Position numbers and translations under genes: made by a program. A stretch of DNA of 64,000 bases from Paenibacillus montanisoli (GTDB lineage Bacteria > Bacillota > Bacilli > Paenibacillales > Paenibacillaceae): contig NZ_QLUW01000001.1 of assembly GCF_003268025.1 (NCBI RefSeq), positions 124,001-188,000 of the forward strand. Direction: 5' to 3'. Position 1 is the stretch's first letter; each line of letters opens with the position of its first letter. Under the pieces are notes generated by a model, which did not search any database, was not told the DNA's origin, and worked only from the letters and a program-made list of their open reading frames with translations. Below are positions 35,458 to 44,867 of this stretch, one piece after another.

Positions 35458-37155
35458 GTGCTTGAAGAGTTGAAAGTTGATTTCACGATGAAACGCGGCC
35501 TGGAAATGATCGTCGATCTGGCATCAGGCATTTCGAGAGAAAGGCTCGATCCGATCGAAACTCAAATGCTGCAAAACCAGCGGATTCCAAGGCTGCTTCC
35601 GGTGGAATGGACCGACATCGACGGCAGCATTACATTTCGATATCCGATTAATGGCAAACGCATGCTGATGCATCGTCTCCAAACCCAGCAGCTGAAAATG
35701 GTCGAGTTTTATGCACTGCTGCTAGCTATCGTCGAAACCTTGGATGATTGCAGGCATTACATGCTCCGCGAGGATTGTTTTCTGCTGCATGAGCAGTACA
35801 TATTCGTCGGAGAGAACTGGGAAGACACGGGACTTGCATATGTGCCGCTTCAAGATACAAAGCTCGTTGCTTCTGCAGGAGAAGCGGTGCTTGCAATGGC
35901 TGTACGATGGGTCGGGGCAATTGCGGAGCCAGACGGGAGCGGCATGCAGCAAGTATTTCAGGACCTCCGCGGTGAGTACGTCGCATGGGGGAAACTAAGG
36001 CGGACATTGCTCGGATTGCTCGGAGCTGAATATCGGGAGTCCAACCCTGAGTCAACCGAAGCAGGTAAAAATCAGCCTGTATCTGCCGTACGACCGGCTT
36101 GGCCTGAAATTCCAGCCGTGCCGGCTTCCTTGAGGACAGCGACTCCGTCATCTGCATCGTCTGCTGCAGTCGCTCCATTATCGCCAGCGCCTGTAAGAGC
36201 GGCAGCTGCCAGTCATGTTTCGCCTATAGCGTTCACAAGCTCAGCCGCTTTCGAAGGGAGCGCTGCCGCCGGCAGCGGTGCACGCGATGAGCTTGAACTT
36301 CCATTGACCGAGCTGCCAGATCAATCTGAGGGGGCTTCGAAGCGAAGCTGGATGATTGCATCAGGGAGTCTATTAAGTATCGCAGCCATCTGGCGCTTTC
36401 TCTACCTGCCTGTACCGTCACGAAACAATCTTTTCTTATGCTCTGGACTGACTTTGATGGCCGCTGCGGCAGCGCTGATCGTAAACAGGCGGCTCCAAGG
36501 CAGCCGCGATCAAGAAGGGAACACGGAATGGAGCGAACGGCGGTCAAGCTCAAACGATGGTGACGGCTTCATACCGGACTCCATTCCGCTCCGGTCTGGG
36601 AACCGGAGATTCGCGGATGCGATGAGACAACATGAGGAGGCAGCCGAGTCCTATGCACATCGTGAGATAGGGCCGATTAACGGAAGTTCAATTCACGCTA
36701 TCGGCGGATTGCAGAGGAATACGTTCGAGCATGCTGCAAGTGACGATGCGACTGTACTGCTTGGACAAGATGCTACACAGCTTCCAGACAGCGATCCAAG
36801 CAAGCAGATGCTGCCGTGGCTTGAGCGTCTGGCAGAAGGTCGTGAGGCAGAGAAAGTGAGGCTGGAACAGAGCCGGTGTCTAATCGGGCGAGCGAGTGAA
36901 GGGGTTGATTTTGTGGATATGTCTTCCGGCATTTCGAGAGCTCATCTGGAGCTGTCGGCCAGCAGCGACTGTTGGTTTGCTAAGGACATGGGCTCGCGAA
37001 ACGGCACCACGCTTAACGGAACGGAGATGGTTCCCTACAAGGCCTATTCGTTAACGGACAGTGACATCCTGCAGCTGGCAGGCGAGCAAGGACCGAAGTA
37101 TGTATTTCGGGCCGGAAATGCAAAGCCCTCCAAGCCTGCTCTGCGAACAGGTTGA
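35458..37155 (+). CDS. FHA-domain membrane protein with DUF6382-type N-terminus
   Basis: A 565-residue protein. Residues 1-190 form a globular cytosolic domain (KVDFTMKRGLEMIVDL ... HYMLREDCFLLHEQYIF) of the type found in FHA proteins of Firmicute Tad loci; a Pro/Ala/Ser linker and two hydrophobic segments near residues 297-340 follow; residues about 460-560 are an FHA domain with the phosphothreonine-binding pattern LIGRASEGVDFVD, SSGISRAHLEL and GSRNGTTLNG. It should read Ser/Thr phosphorylation and link kinase signalling to the pilus. GTG start with GGAGGAG upstream. Last gene of the Tad operon. Confidence 0.85.
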   Translation: MLEELKVDFTMKRGLEMIVDLASGISRERLDPIETQMLQNQRIPRLLPVEWTDIDGSITFRYPINGKRMLMHRLQTQQLKMVEFYALLLAIVETLDDCRHYMLREDCFLLHEQYIFVGENWEDTGLAYVPLQDTKLVASAGEAVLAMAVRWVGAIAEPDGSGMQQVFQDLRGEYVAWGKLRRTLLGLLGAEYRESNPESTEAGKNQPVSAVRPAWPEIPAVPASLRTATPSSASSAAVAPLSPAPVRAAAASHVSPIAFTSSAAFEGSAAAGSGARDELELPLTELPDQSEGASKRSWMIASGSLLSIAAIWRFLYLPVPSRNNLFLCSGLTLMAAAAALIVNRRLQGSRDQEGNTEWSERRSSSNDGDGFIPDSIPLRSGNRRFADAMRQHEEAAESYAHREIGPINGSSIHAIGGLQRNTFEHAASDDATVLLGQDATQLPDSDPSKQMLPWLERLAEGREAEKVRLEQSRCLIGRASEGVDFVDMSSGISRAHLELSASSDCWFAKDMGSRNGTTLNGTEMVPYKAYSLTDSDILQLAGEQGPKYVFRAGNAKPSKPALRTG

Positions 37156-37200
37156 AGGGCAGTTTCATTCAGTGCAGCTCGGCGCTCTTAACGGCTCGGC

Positions 37201-38103
37201 TTATTTTTTCCGGCCCAGCAGTTGACTCATCGTTTCCTGTACCGTCGGATAGCGGAACTCGAAGCCAAGCTCTAAAGATTTGCGGGGCACGGCTCTGCTG
37301 CCTTCCAGGAGCAGGAAGGATAACTCTCCCAGCAGCGTTTTCAGGAGGAAGCCAGGCACCGGGAACCAGTGCGGCCTTCCCATCGCTTTGCCGATAGCCC
37401 GTCCAAATTGATCGTTCGTTACCGGCTCAGGCGCACAGGCGTTTACGGCACCTTTCACCTCCGGATTATCGAGGCAGAACAAGATGAGGCGAATCATATC
37501 GTCTTCATGGATCCAAGGGATCCATTGCTTTCCGTTGCCGATGCGCCCGCCGGCCATCAGCTTATAGGGCAGCAGCATTTTCGGGAAGGCGCCGCCCTGC
37601 ATGCCAAGCACCAGACCGATCCGCAACTTCACGAGCCGGTTTACCTCAATGCGGTTAGCAGCGGCTTCCCATTTCTCCACGACGGAGGAGAGGAAATCGG
37701 TTGTCACCGCAGGGCTCCACTCATCGCTTACGACAGAGCCGTCCGTTCCGTAAATCGAGATGCCCGATGCATTTACGACGACGGAAGGCTTGCGACTCAA
37801 GGCTTGGACCACCTTCGCGATCGAGCGGGCGGCATTTAGTCGTGATTGCAGAATGGCGGATTTGCCTTCCTTCGTCCAGCGGCGGTTGATGGATTCGCCC
37901 GCCAGGTTGACGATCGCGTTGACCCCTTCCAGTAAGGAAGGCGACTCGGCAAGCTGGGACCACGTGACGAAATGCAGCTTCGTCTTCTTGTTCTGCTTAT
38001 TCTCGAATCGGGATACGACCCATACCTCGTTTCCGCGGTTCAGCAGCGCCTGCACAAGCAATTTCCCGACATATCCTGTTCCTCCGGTTACCGCCACTTT
38101 CAT
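37201..38103 (-). CDS. TIGR01777-family SDR-like protein
   Basis: An NAD(P)-binding epimerase-like protein of 300 residues: the Rossmann motif is AVTGGTGYVGKLL at the start, and the family-specific strings VNLAGESINRRWT, RIGLVLGMQGGAFPKML and the DUF1731 C-terminal tail (PGFLLKTLLGELSFLLLEGS) are present. Relatives include B. subtilis YfhF and E. coli YfcH; their substrate is unknown. ATG 38101-38103 has GAGGAGG upstream. It converges on the Tad operon. Confidence 0.9.
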   Translation of the reverse strand: MKVAVTGGTGYVGKLLVQALLNRGNEVWVVSRFENKQNKKTKLHFVTWSQLAESPSLLEGVNAIVNLAGESINRRWTKEGKSAILQSRLNAARSIAKVVQALSRKPSVVVNASGISIYGTDGSVVSDEWSPAVTTDFLSSVVEKWEAAANRIEVNRLVKLRIGLVLGMQGGAFPKMLLPYKLMAGGRIGNGKQWIPWIHEDDMIRLILFCLDNPEVKGAVNACAPEPVTNDQFGRAIGKAMGRPHWFPVPGFLLKTLLGELSFLLLEGSRAVPRKSLELGFEFRYPTVQETMSQLLGRKK

Positions 38104-38154
38104 GTCACGACCTCCTCTAGCTCCAAGCACCCGTTTTCCTCCATCATACAGCAA

Positions 38155-38177
38155 AAGCCGCCCAAGCGGGCGGCTTA
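38155..38177 (-). terminator. Terminator of the DUF2621 gene
   Basis: AGCCGCCC and GGGCGGCT pair around a short loop and are followed by TTTT on the minus strand. Confidence 0.85.
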
Positions 38178-38606
38178 TTTGTTCAGCAAGTGCGTATACG
38201 CGGAGTAATCGATCTGTTCTTTCTCGAGAAACGTAACCAAACTGCGGTAATCCCGCTTTGGCGTCGCGCGGATATAACCCTCAATGCAATGGCTGCGCGA
38301 TACTTCCGTTGCCCCGCCTTCAACCGCAACCTGCGCGATCTTAGCGGCAATTGAGTGCCGTGCGATGTCGCGGAATGCGTTCGGCACCGGCGATACCAGC
38401 TTGTCGAGAAACTGCTTGGAATCCTCGGGCCACATGCCGCGGCTGCGATCCACCCAGTAATTTTGCCAATCCAGCTTTGATTTGCCGTCCCGCATCGGGA
38501 GTACTTTAAGAAATTTACGAAACATAAAATAACCGCCAACCGCCATAAAGCCAATCATGACAAATGCCCAGAACATGATAAAATACATGAACCAATCCGG
38601 AGCCAT
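38175..38606 (-). CDS. DUF2621 membrane-anchored protein
   Basis: A 143-residue protein with one N-terminal membrane segment (WFMYFIMFWAFVMIGFMAVG) and a cytosolic alpha-helical domain (NYWVDRSRGMWPEDSKQFLD, IARHSIAAKIAQVAVEGG, HCIEGYIRATPKRDYRSL). It matches the DUF2621 family of Bacillales, to which B. subtilis YneK belongs as I recall; no function is established. It is the upstream gene on the minus strand relative to the SDR gene but has its own terminator. Confidence 0.82.
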   Translation of the reverse strand: MAPDWFMYFIMFWAFVMIGFMAVGGYFMFRKFLKVLPMRDGKSKLDWQNYWVDRSRGMWPEDSKQFLDKLVSPVPNAFRDIARHSIAAKIAQVAVEGGATEVSRSHCIEGYIRATPKRDYRSLVTFLEKEQIDYSAYTHLLNK

Positions 38607-38846
38607 CGTACCTCACCTCAACCAACTCAGTTATGCCTTAGTCCATATCGTGCACAACAAATTGCTTCTATTATAAGCCATGCCATCGTTCGCCCGCAAC
38701 CGAGCAGGCAGTTTTTGGCCGCGGCCGATTGCTCGCGAACCTAGATTTATTTCGTCATTCCTTGTAAAATAGGAAGGACAAGCGTTTGCGAGGATCCTGG
38801 TCGTAGAATCGGCCTTAGACCCGCAACGAAAGGAGCGAATGAATCC

Positions 38847-39974
38847 ATGTTAAAAATCGGATCCCATGTTTCTTTTTCCGATAAAGGTCTGTTGACTGCA
38901 ACGAATGAGGCCGTATCTTACGGTTCAAGCACATTCATGATCTACACCGGCGCACCGCAGAATACACGGCGTAAACCGATTGAAGATTTATATATTCCAG
39001 ACGGCAAAGTAGCGATGGGCGATGCGGGGATTGACGAAATCGTCGTCCATGCTCCATATATCGTTAACCTCGGCTCATACAAAGACGATACGTTCGAGCT
39101 GGCTGTCCGCTTCCTGCAGGAAGAAATCCGCCGTACGGATGCGATCGGCGTACGCAATATCGTTCTGCACCCGGGCGCCTATACGGATAAGGATGCCGAA
39201 TACGGCATTGCCCGCATCGCTGAAGGCCTGAACGAAGTGCTGAACGGCACGAAAGAAACGAACGTCAACATCGCGCTGGAAACGATGGCGGGCAAAGGCA
39301 CCGAAATCGGCCGAAGCTTTGACGAAATTGCATCCATCATCGATAAAGTCAGTGCGAACGACCGCCTGACGGTTTGCATGGATACCTGCCACATGCACGA
39401 TGCCGGCTACGATATCGTCGATGACATCGACGGCGTTTTGACTGAATTCGACCGCATCGTCGGCCTGAACCGCGTTGCCGTCGTTCATATCAATGACAGC
39501 AAGAACCCGCGCGGCGCGGGCAAAGACCGTCACGCTCCGATCGGCGCAGGTTGGATCGGCCATGATGCAATCCGCAATATCGTGCATCACGAAGCGCTCA
39601 AAGGGCGTCCGTTTATTTTGGAAACGCCATGGATCGGACAAGAGGACAAGACGCAGCGTCCGATGTACGAGGCGGAAATCGCCTTGCTGCGCGGCGACGC
39701 GCATGCGCGCTTCGGCGGCGAATTTTTGGAGGATGTGGAGCGTCTGCATCATTTCTTCAATAAACAGGATATCAGCCACCGCGACTACGTGCTGGCGGTA
39801 TGGGATGTACTGAAGAACGACGCGAAAGCGAAGAAAGCCGATCCGCGCGAGCCGATGGATCGTTTGTACGACCTCGTAGCCGAGCACCGCATTTTGCCGG
39901 AGCTTTCGGAAGAGGACATCAATAAGCGGATTACGGCTTGGTTCGCCGGCAAAACGCTGCTTGTTAATGCTTAA
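38847..39974 (+). CDS. nfo: Endonuclease IV (apurinic/apyrimidinic) with C-terminal extension
   Basis: A TIM-barrel, three-zinc AP endonuclease acting in base-excision repair. Metal ligands are visible in [59 protein letters not shown] (the DRH motif) and FILETPW. The usual protein is about 280-300 residues; this one is 375 because of an 80-residue helical extension beginning near [27 protein letters not shown] precedes the ATG. Confidence 0.94.
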   Translation: MLKIGSHVSFSDKGLLTATNEAVSYGSSTFMIYTGAPQNTRRKPIEDLYIPDGKVAMGDAGIDEIVVHAPYIVNLGSYKDDTFELAVRFLQEEIRRTDAIGVRNIVLHPGAYTDKDAEYGIARIAEGLNEVLNGTKETNVNIALETMAGKGTEIGRSFDEIASIIDKVSANDRLTVCMDTCHMHDAGYDIVDDIDGVLTEFDRIVGLNRVAVVHINDSKNPRGAGKDRHAPIGAGWIGHDAIRNIVHHEALKGRPFILETPWIGQEDKTQRPMYEAEIALLRGDAHARFGGEFLEDVERLHHFFNKQDISHRDYVLAVWDVLKNDAKAKKADPREPMDRLYDLVAEHRILPELSEEDINKRITAWFAGKTLLVNA

Positions 39975-40040
39975 GCTGTCCTATAGCAAGCTCGCATAGA
40001 CCGCTATTCTACTTGTTGACGGAAGGAAGACTTCATTATT

Positions 40041-40940
40041 ATGCAAAACATCTATCAGCCCGGACAATCCACTCAGCGGCCGGATAAGCGCAATCGTGCG
40101 CGTATGCTAATTTCCTGTCCGGACCGCCCGGGTATCGTTGCGGCCGTATCGCATTTCTTGTATGAGCATGGCGCGAATATCGTGCAGTCCGATCAATATT
40201 CCATGGATCCGGGCGGCGGCATGTTCTTTATCCGTTTCGAATTCGATCTCAAAGACCTGGACACCGAGCTGCCGGTGCTCCAGGAAGATTTTGCACGCGT
40301 GGCGGACCGCTTCGAAATGAAGTGGCACACGTTCCGCGCGAGCCGCAAGAAGCGTCTGGCCATCTTCGTTTCCAAAGAAGACCACTGTCTGCTGGAGCTG
40401 CTGTGGCAGTGGCAGGCGGGCGACCTGGAAGCGGATATCGCCATGGTCATCAGCAATCATCCGGACATGAGAACGCTCGTGGAATCGTTCGGCATCCCGT
40501 ATCACCACATTCCGGTAACATCGGATACGAAGGCGGAGGCCGAGAAGAAGCAGCTTGAAATCGTGGCGGACAAAGCGGATATCATCGTTCTTGCGCGTTA
40601 TATGCAAATCATTTCGCCGAGGTTCATCGAGCAATTCCCGAACCGGATTATTAATATCCATCATTCCTTCTTGCCGGCCTTCGTGGGCGGGAAGCCGTAT
40701 GCTCAAGCGTACACCCGCGGGGTCAAAATTATCGGCGCTACCGCGCACTATGTCACCGAGGAGCTTGACGGCGGACCGATAATCGAGCAAGACGTGCAGC
40801 GCGTCAGCCACCGCGACGATGTCGATAACCTCAAGCGCATCGGACGTACCATTGAGCGTGTCGTGCTTGCGCGCGCCGTGAAATGGCATGTCGAGGACCG
40901 GATTCTCGTGCATAAAAATAAAACCGTCGTATTTAATTAA
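40041..40940 (+). CDS. purU: Formyltetrahydrofolate deformylase
   Basis: Hydrolyses 10-formyl-THF to formate and THF, supplying formate and balancing one-carbon pools. An N-terminal ACT domain (ARMLISCPDRPGIVAAVSHF) is followed by a formyltransferase-fold domain with the catalytic Asn-His-Asp set in IINIHHSFLPAF and YVTEELDGGPI. Length 299 residues is normal. A terminator with an 8-bp GGCGCGCC stem follows. Confidence 0.95.
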   Translation: MQNIYQPGQSTQRPDKRNRARMLISCPDRPGIVAAVSHFLYEHGANIVQSDQYSMDPGGGMFFIRFEFDLKDLDTELPVLQEDFARVADRFEMKWHTFRASRKKRLAIFVSKEDHCLLELLWQWQAGDLEADIAMVISNHPDMRTLVESFGIPYHHIPVTSDTKAEAEKKQLEIVADKADIIVLARYMQIISPRFIEQFPNRIINIHHSFLPAFVGGKPYAQAYTRGVKIIGATAHYVTEELDGGPIIEQDVQRVSHRDDVDNLKRIGRTIERVVLARAVKWHVEDRILVHKNKTVVFN

Positions 40941-40966
40941 TTTGCTGAAATACGCACTCGAACATT

Positions 40967-41005
40967 GGCGCGCCCGCCTGGAAATTTCCGGTAGGCGCGC
41001 CTTTT
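40967..41005 (+). terminator. Terminator of purU
   Basis: GGCGCGCC arms flank an inner GGAAATTTCC palindrome and are followed by TTTT. Confidence 0.85.
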
Positions 41006-41233
41006 ATATTTCACTGGAAAGCATTATGCTGCACCGCCAAAAGGACTGCGACAATAGTATCGCTTTATGTCGATTTTTTTAGTGCGCTAACGCATTAAGG
41101 ATGGAAAAGGAGGAGTGGTAGTGGTACAATGTTTCAAAGCCAGTGCGGGCATACCGCCATTTTCATCATAAAGAGAGAGTTTTACCCGTTTTTCACGATG
41201 TTAGCCTATTCGGATTTAGGAGGAGTTTACGTA

Positions 41234-43249
41234 ATGACAGTCACACAAAAGTCCATCGATCAGCTTTCCATCGATACGATTCGCACGCTTGCGATCGATT
41301 CGATTGAGAAAGCGAATTCCGGTCACCCAGGCATGCCTATGGGGGCTGCGCCGATGGGATATCAATTGTTCGCGAAAACAATGAAGCACAACCCGACCAA
41401 CCCAACTTGGATCAACCGCGACCGTTTCGTGCTTTCCGCGGGTCACGGCTCCATGCTGCTTTATAGCCTGCTGCACTTGTCCGGCTATGATCTGCCGATC
41501 GAAGAGCTGCAGAACTTCCGCCAATGGGGCTCCAAAACACCGGGTCATCCGGAGTTCGGCCACACTGCCGGCGTAGATGCGACAACCGGTCCGCTTGGCC
41601 AAGGGATTGCAATGGCTGTAGGTATGGCTATGGCTGAAGCTCACCTCGGCGCGACTTACAATAAACAAGATCTGAACGTGATCGACCACTATACATTCGC
41701 GGTTTGCGGCGACGGCGACCTGATGGAAGGCGTTGCAAGCGAAGCGGCTTCGCTCGCTGCTCACCTGAAGCTCGGCAAGCTTGTCGTGCTGTATGATTCC
41801 AATGATATCTCGCTTGACGGCGAGCTGAACCTTTCGTTCTCCGAGAACGTGCAAGGCCGCTTCGAAGCATATGGCTGGCAAGTGCTGCGCGTAGAAGACG
41901 GCAACGACCTGAACGCGCTTGCGAAAGCGGTAGCGGCTGGACAAGCCGAGACAAGCAAGCCGACGCTCATCGAAGTGAAAACGACGATCGGCTACGGAAG
42001 CCCGAACAAAGGCGGCAAAGGCGGCCATCTTGGTACGCACGGCAGCCCGCTCGGCGCTGAAGAGACGATTCTGACGAAGCAATTCTACGAGTGGCAGCAC
42101 GAGTCCTTCCACGTTCCTGCAGAAGTGCGTTCTCACTTCGCGGAAGTGAAGGCAAACGGCGAGAAAGCAAACGCGGCATGGGATGAAATGTTCGCTGCCT
42201 ATAAAGCGGCTCACCCTGAGCTGGCTGCGCAATTCGAAACAGCGATCAGCGGCGAACTGCCTGAAGGCTGGGATAAAGATCTTCCTGCGTACTCGCCTGC
42301 GGACAAAGCGCTTTCGACGCGCGTCGCTTCCGGTAACGCACTGAACGGTCTTGCGAAGAACGTTCCGAACCTGATCGGCGGCTCCGCTGATCTGGAGAGC
42401 TCCACGATGACTCACCTGAAAGGCTTGCCAGTCTTCAAGCCGGGCAGCTACGAAGGCCGCAACGTTTACTTCGGCGTACGCGAATTCGCAATGGCTGCCG
42501 CAATCAACGGCATGAGCCTGCACGGCGGCGTGAAAGCATTCGGCGCAACCTTCTTCGTATTCACCGATTACCTGCGTCCGGCAGTCCGTTTGTCCGCGCT
42601 GATGAAACAGCCGGTTGTGTACGTGCTGACGCATGACAGTATCGCCGTAGGCGAAGACGGCCCGACTCACGAGCCGATCGAGCAATTGGCTTCCCTGCGC
42701 ATCATACCGCAGCTGACGGTACTGCGTCCTGCAGACGCGAATGAAACGTCGGCGGCATGGGCTTATGCGATTTCCAAAGCCGATCAGCCGATTGCGCTTG
42801 TTCTGACACGCCAAAATCTGCCGGTCCTCGAAGGCACGAACGAGCAAGCTCGCGCAGGCATCGAGAAGGGCGCTTACGTCGTCTCGGATGCGGCGAACGG
42901 CCAGCCTCAAGCACAGCTGATCGCAACTGGTTCCGAAGTGCAGTTGGCGGTAGCGGCCCAGAAGGCTCTTGCTGCTGAAGGCATTCATGTCCGCGTGATC
43001 AGCATGCCAAGCTTCGACCTGTTCGAGCGTCAACCGAAGGCTTACAAAGATTCCGTCATCCTGCCGGAAGTTAAAGCCCGCCTTGCCATCGAAATGGCTT
43101 CCCCGTTCGGCTGGGAGCGTTATGTGGGTGATAACGGCGCAGTACTCGGCATCGACACGTTCGGCGCTTCGGCTAAAGGCGACCGCGTAATCGCGGAATA
43201 CGGCTTTACCGTCGAGAACGTGGTAAGCAAAGTTAAAGGCCTGCTGTAA
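41234..43249 (+). CDS. tkt: Transketolase
   Basis: Thiamine-diphosphate enzyme of the non-oxidative pentose phosphate pathway, 671 residues. The N-terminal phosphate site [17 protein letters not shown] motif [16 protein letters not shown], the [18 protein letters not shown] segment and the C-terminal domain [12 protein letters not shown] are all present. ATG 41234 is chosen because AGGAGGAG lies just upstream and the protein then aligns with known N-termini; the frame remains open upstream to 41129, where a second AAAGGAGGAG lies, but the added 35 residues do not belong to the family. Confidence 0.96.
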   Translation: MTVTQKSIDQLSIDTIRTLAIDSIEKANSGHPGMPMGAAPMGYQLFAKTMKHNPTNPTWINRDRFVLSAGHGSMLLYSLLHLSGYDLPIEELQNFRQWGSKTPGHPEFGHTAGVDATTGPLGQGIAMAVGMAMAEAHLGATYNKQDLNVIDHYTFAVCGDGDLMEGVASEAASLAAHLKLGKLVVLYDSNDISLDGELNLSFSENVQGRFEAYGWQVLRVEDGNDLNALAKAVAAGQAETSKPTLIEVKTTIGYGSPNKGGKGGHLGTHGSPLGAEETILTKQFYEWQHESFHVPAEVRSHFAEVKANGEKANAAWDEMFAAYKAAHPELAAQFETAISGELPEGWDKDLPAYSPADKALSTRVASGNALNGLAKNVPNLIGGSADLESSTMTHLKGLPVFKPGSYEGRNVYFGVREFAMAAAINGMSLHGGVKAFGATFFVFTDYLRPAVRLSALMKQPVVYVLTHDSIAVGEDGPTHEPIEQLASLRIIPQLTVLRPADANETSAAWAYAISKADQPIALVLTRQNLPVLEGTNEQARAGIEKGAYVVSDAANGQPQAQLIATGSEVQLAVAAQKALAAEGIHVRVISMPSFDLFERQPKAYKDSVILPEVKARLAIEMASPFGWERYVGDNGAVLGIDTFGASAKGDRVIAEYGFTVENVVSKVKGLL

Positions 43250-43369
43250 TTTAAACGAGCATACCGTTTGCAGGGCTGAATCGCCGTGAAGGGCAACCGA
43301 CCATTCGCGGCTTGCGGCCCTGCTTTCTATTATGAATCCAAGCCTATATCGCAAAGGAGCAATCGGACT

Positions 43370-43687
43370 ATGTCGCAATTCGAAAATGTTTCAGTCGTCA
43401 CCAAAGCTAATGTGTACTTCGATGGTAAAGTTACAAGCCGTACCGTGCTATTCGCGGACGGAACGAAGAAAACACTCGGCATCATGATGCCGGGCGAGTA
43501 TGAATTCGGCACGGATGCGAAAGAGATCATGGAAATCCAAGCAGGCGATCTGAAAGTGCTGCTCCCAGGAGATTCCGAATGGATCAGCATCTCAGGCGAA
43601 GGCGAATTTACCGTTCCGGCCAATGCGAAGTTCAAGCTGCAGGTTGCAACGGTAACCGATTATATCTGTTCTTATATTCAAGAATAA
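43370..43687 (+). CDS. ppnP: Pyrimidine/purine nucleoside phosphorylase PpnP
   Basis: A 105-residue single-domain cupin-like barrel formerly called DUF1255/YaiE; it phosphorolyses several nucleosides. The strings [35 protein letters not shown] and [18 protein letters not shown] are typical. AAAGGAG precedes ATG 43370. It may salvage pentose phosphate feeding the adjacent transketolase, which is inference from position only. Confidence 0.9.
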   Translation: MSQFENVSVVTKANVYFDGKVTSRTVLFADGTKKTLGIMMPGEYEFGTDAKEIMEIQAGDLKVLLPGDSEWISISGEGEFTVPANAKFKLQVATVTDYICSYIQE

Positions 43688-43700
43688 TCCGATTAAAGAT

Positions 43701-43759
43701 AAAAAAGCTGCCCCGTTCCCGCATTGGCTTCCTGCCAATCGAATCGGAGCAGCTTTTTT
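43701..43759 (+). terminator. Terminator of ppnP
   Basis: AAAAGCTGCCCCG pairs with CGGAGCAGCTTTTTT; an inner stem ATTGGC/GCCAAT fills the loop. The convergent gene can also use it. Confidence 0.85.
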
Positions 43760-43787
43760 GATGATTCGGCGGTTATTTGGGCAGCCG

Positions 43788-44711
43788 TTAGTCTACGGCC
43801 GCAACGCTATCTTCAACGCTGCTGTGGTTCGTGATGCGCTTATTGATCCACTGCTCGTAGCCTTGCGCAAGCGCGGAGAGATCAAGCTCGCCAAGTCCCA
43901 TCGCATCGCCGACTTGATACAAGCTCTTCACCGCCTCGAGAATCGGCGTAGGCGTCTTGAGCTCATCGGATAGCGATGAGGCCAGGCGCAGGTCCTTAAG
44001 CATAAGCGCTAGCGAGAATTGGACGCTGAAATCGCGGTCGAGCAGCTTAGGCGCTTTGAGCTCGGCCATTTTGCTGGCGGCGCCGCCAGCTTGGACAAGC
44101 TCGAGAAACGACTTGGCGTCGATTCCGCCGCTTGCGGCAATGGCCATCCCTTCGATCAGGGCGGCAACGTTGATGCCGACGATCGTGTTATGAGCCAGCT
44201 TCGCGGTGGAGCCGCTGCCGCCAGGGCCCATCGGAATGACCTTGCGGCCCATGGTATGCAAGACGTCTTGTACTTTACGAATAACCTCGAGATCGCCGCC
44301 TACCATGAATACGAGGGAGCCGCTTTCGGCAGCCGGCTTGCTTCCGGTAACGGGAGCATCGAGGAAGGCCCCGGATTTCGCCGATATGTCCGCGTGGAGC
44401 TGGCGAGCCAATGCCGGAGAAATCGTGCTGCTGTCGATTACAATCGTACCAGGCGCGATCGCGCCAATCAGGCCGTTGTCGCCGTAATAGACTTCGCGGA
44501 TCGAGTCGTCGTTGCTGATCATCGTAATGATTAACTCCGAAGCACGGGCGACAGCCGCCGGCGAAGCGGCTGCATTTGCGCCTAGCTCAAGAAGCTTGTC
44601 CGCTTTGCCCGGTGTGCGGTTGAATACGGTAACAGAATATCCTTTGCGCAGCAAGTTCGCTGCCATTGGCTCGCCCATTACGCCAAGCCCGATAAATCCG
44701 ATTTTGAACAT
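43788..44711 (-). CDS. NAD(P)-dependent 3-hydroxyisobutyrate dehydrogenase family oxidoreductase
   Basis: A 307-residue beta-hydroxyacid dehydrogenase: N-terminal Rossmann motif GFIGLGVMGEPMAANLLRKG, substrate-binding ITMISNDDSIREVYYG, DAPVTGSKPAAESG and the catalytic-lysine segment GSGSTAKLAHNTIVGINVA. VFNRTPGKADKL with Arg after the beta-2 strand suggests NADP preference. Substrates in the family include 3-hydroxyisobutyrate, tartronate semialdehyde and succinic semialdehyde; not resolvable here. Transcribed away from pgi. Confidence 0.88.
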   Translation of the reverse strand: MFKIGFIGLGVMGEPMAANLLRKGYSVTVFNRTPGKADKLLELGANAAASPAAVARASELIITMISNDDSIREVYYGDNGLIGAIAPGTIVIDSSTISPALARQLHADISAKSGAFLDAPVTGSKPAAESGSLVFMVGGDLEVIRKVQDVLHTMGRKVIPMGPGGSGSTAKLAHNTIVGINVAALIEGMAIAASGGIDAKSFLELVQAGGAASKMAELKAPKLLDRDFSVQFSLALMLKDLRLASSLSDELKTPTPILEAVKSLYQVGDAMGLGELDLSALAQGYEQWINKRITNHSSVEDSVAAVD

Positions 44712-44867
44712 GGTTCGTCATCTCCTTGTAGCCGAATAAGGTATGTTTTTATCTTATCATAAAATTTACCTCAGCAGTATTGGCCGTCCGAATCCCTTGT
44801 TTTTACATGGCAAATCCATTATCCTTATCCTAATGTGAACAGGATAATATGTGGGAGGTTCGTAATA

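Noticed and set aside
41129..41233. 35-residue N-terminal extension of transketolase with its own AAAGGAGGAG
   Set aside because: Family proteins begin at the downstream ATG, which has an excellent site; the extension has no resemblance to transketolase.
41216..43378. A 720-codon open frame antisense to transketolase
   Set aside because: It mirrors a GC-rich, strongly biased gene; the predicted protein has no family motifs and no ribosome binding site.
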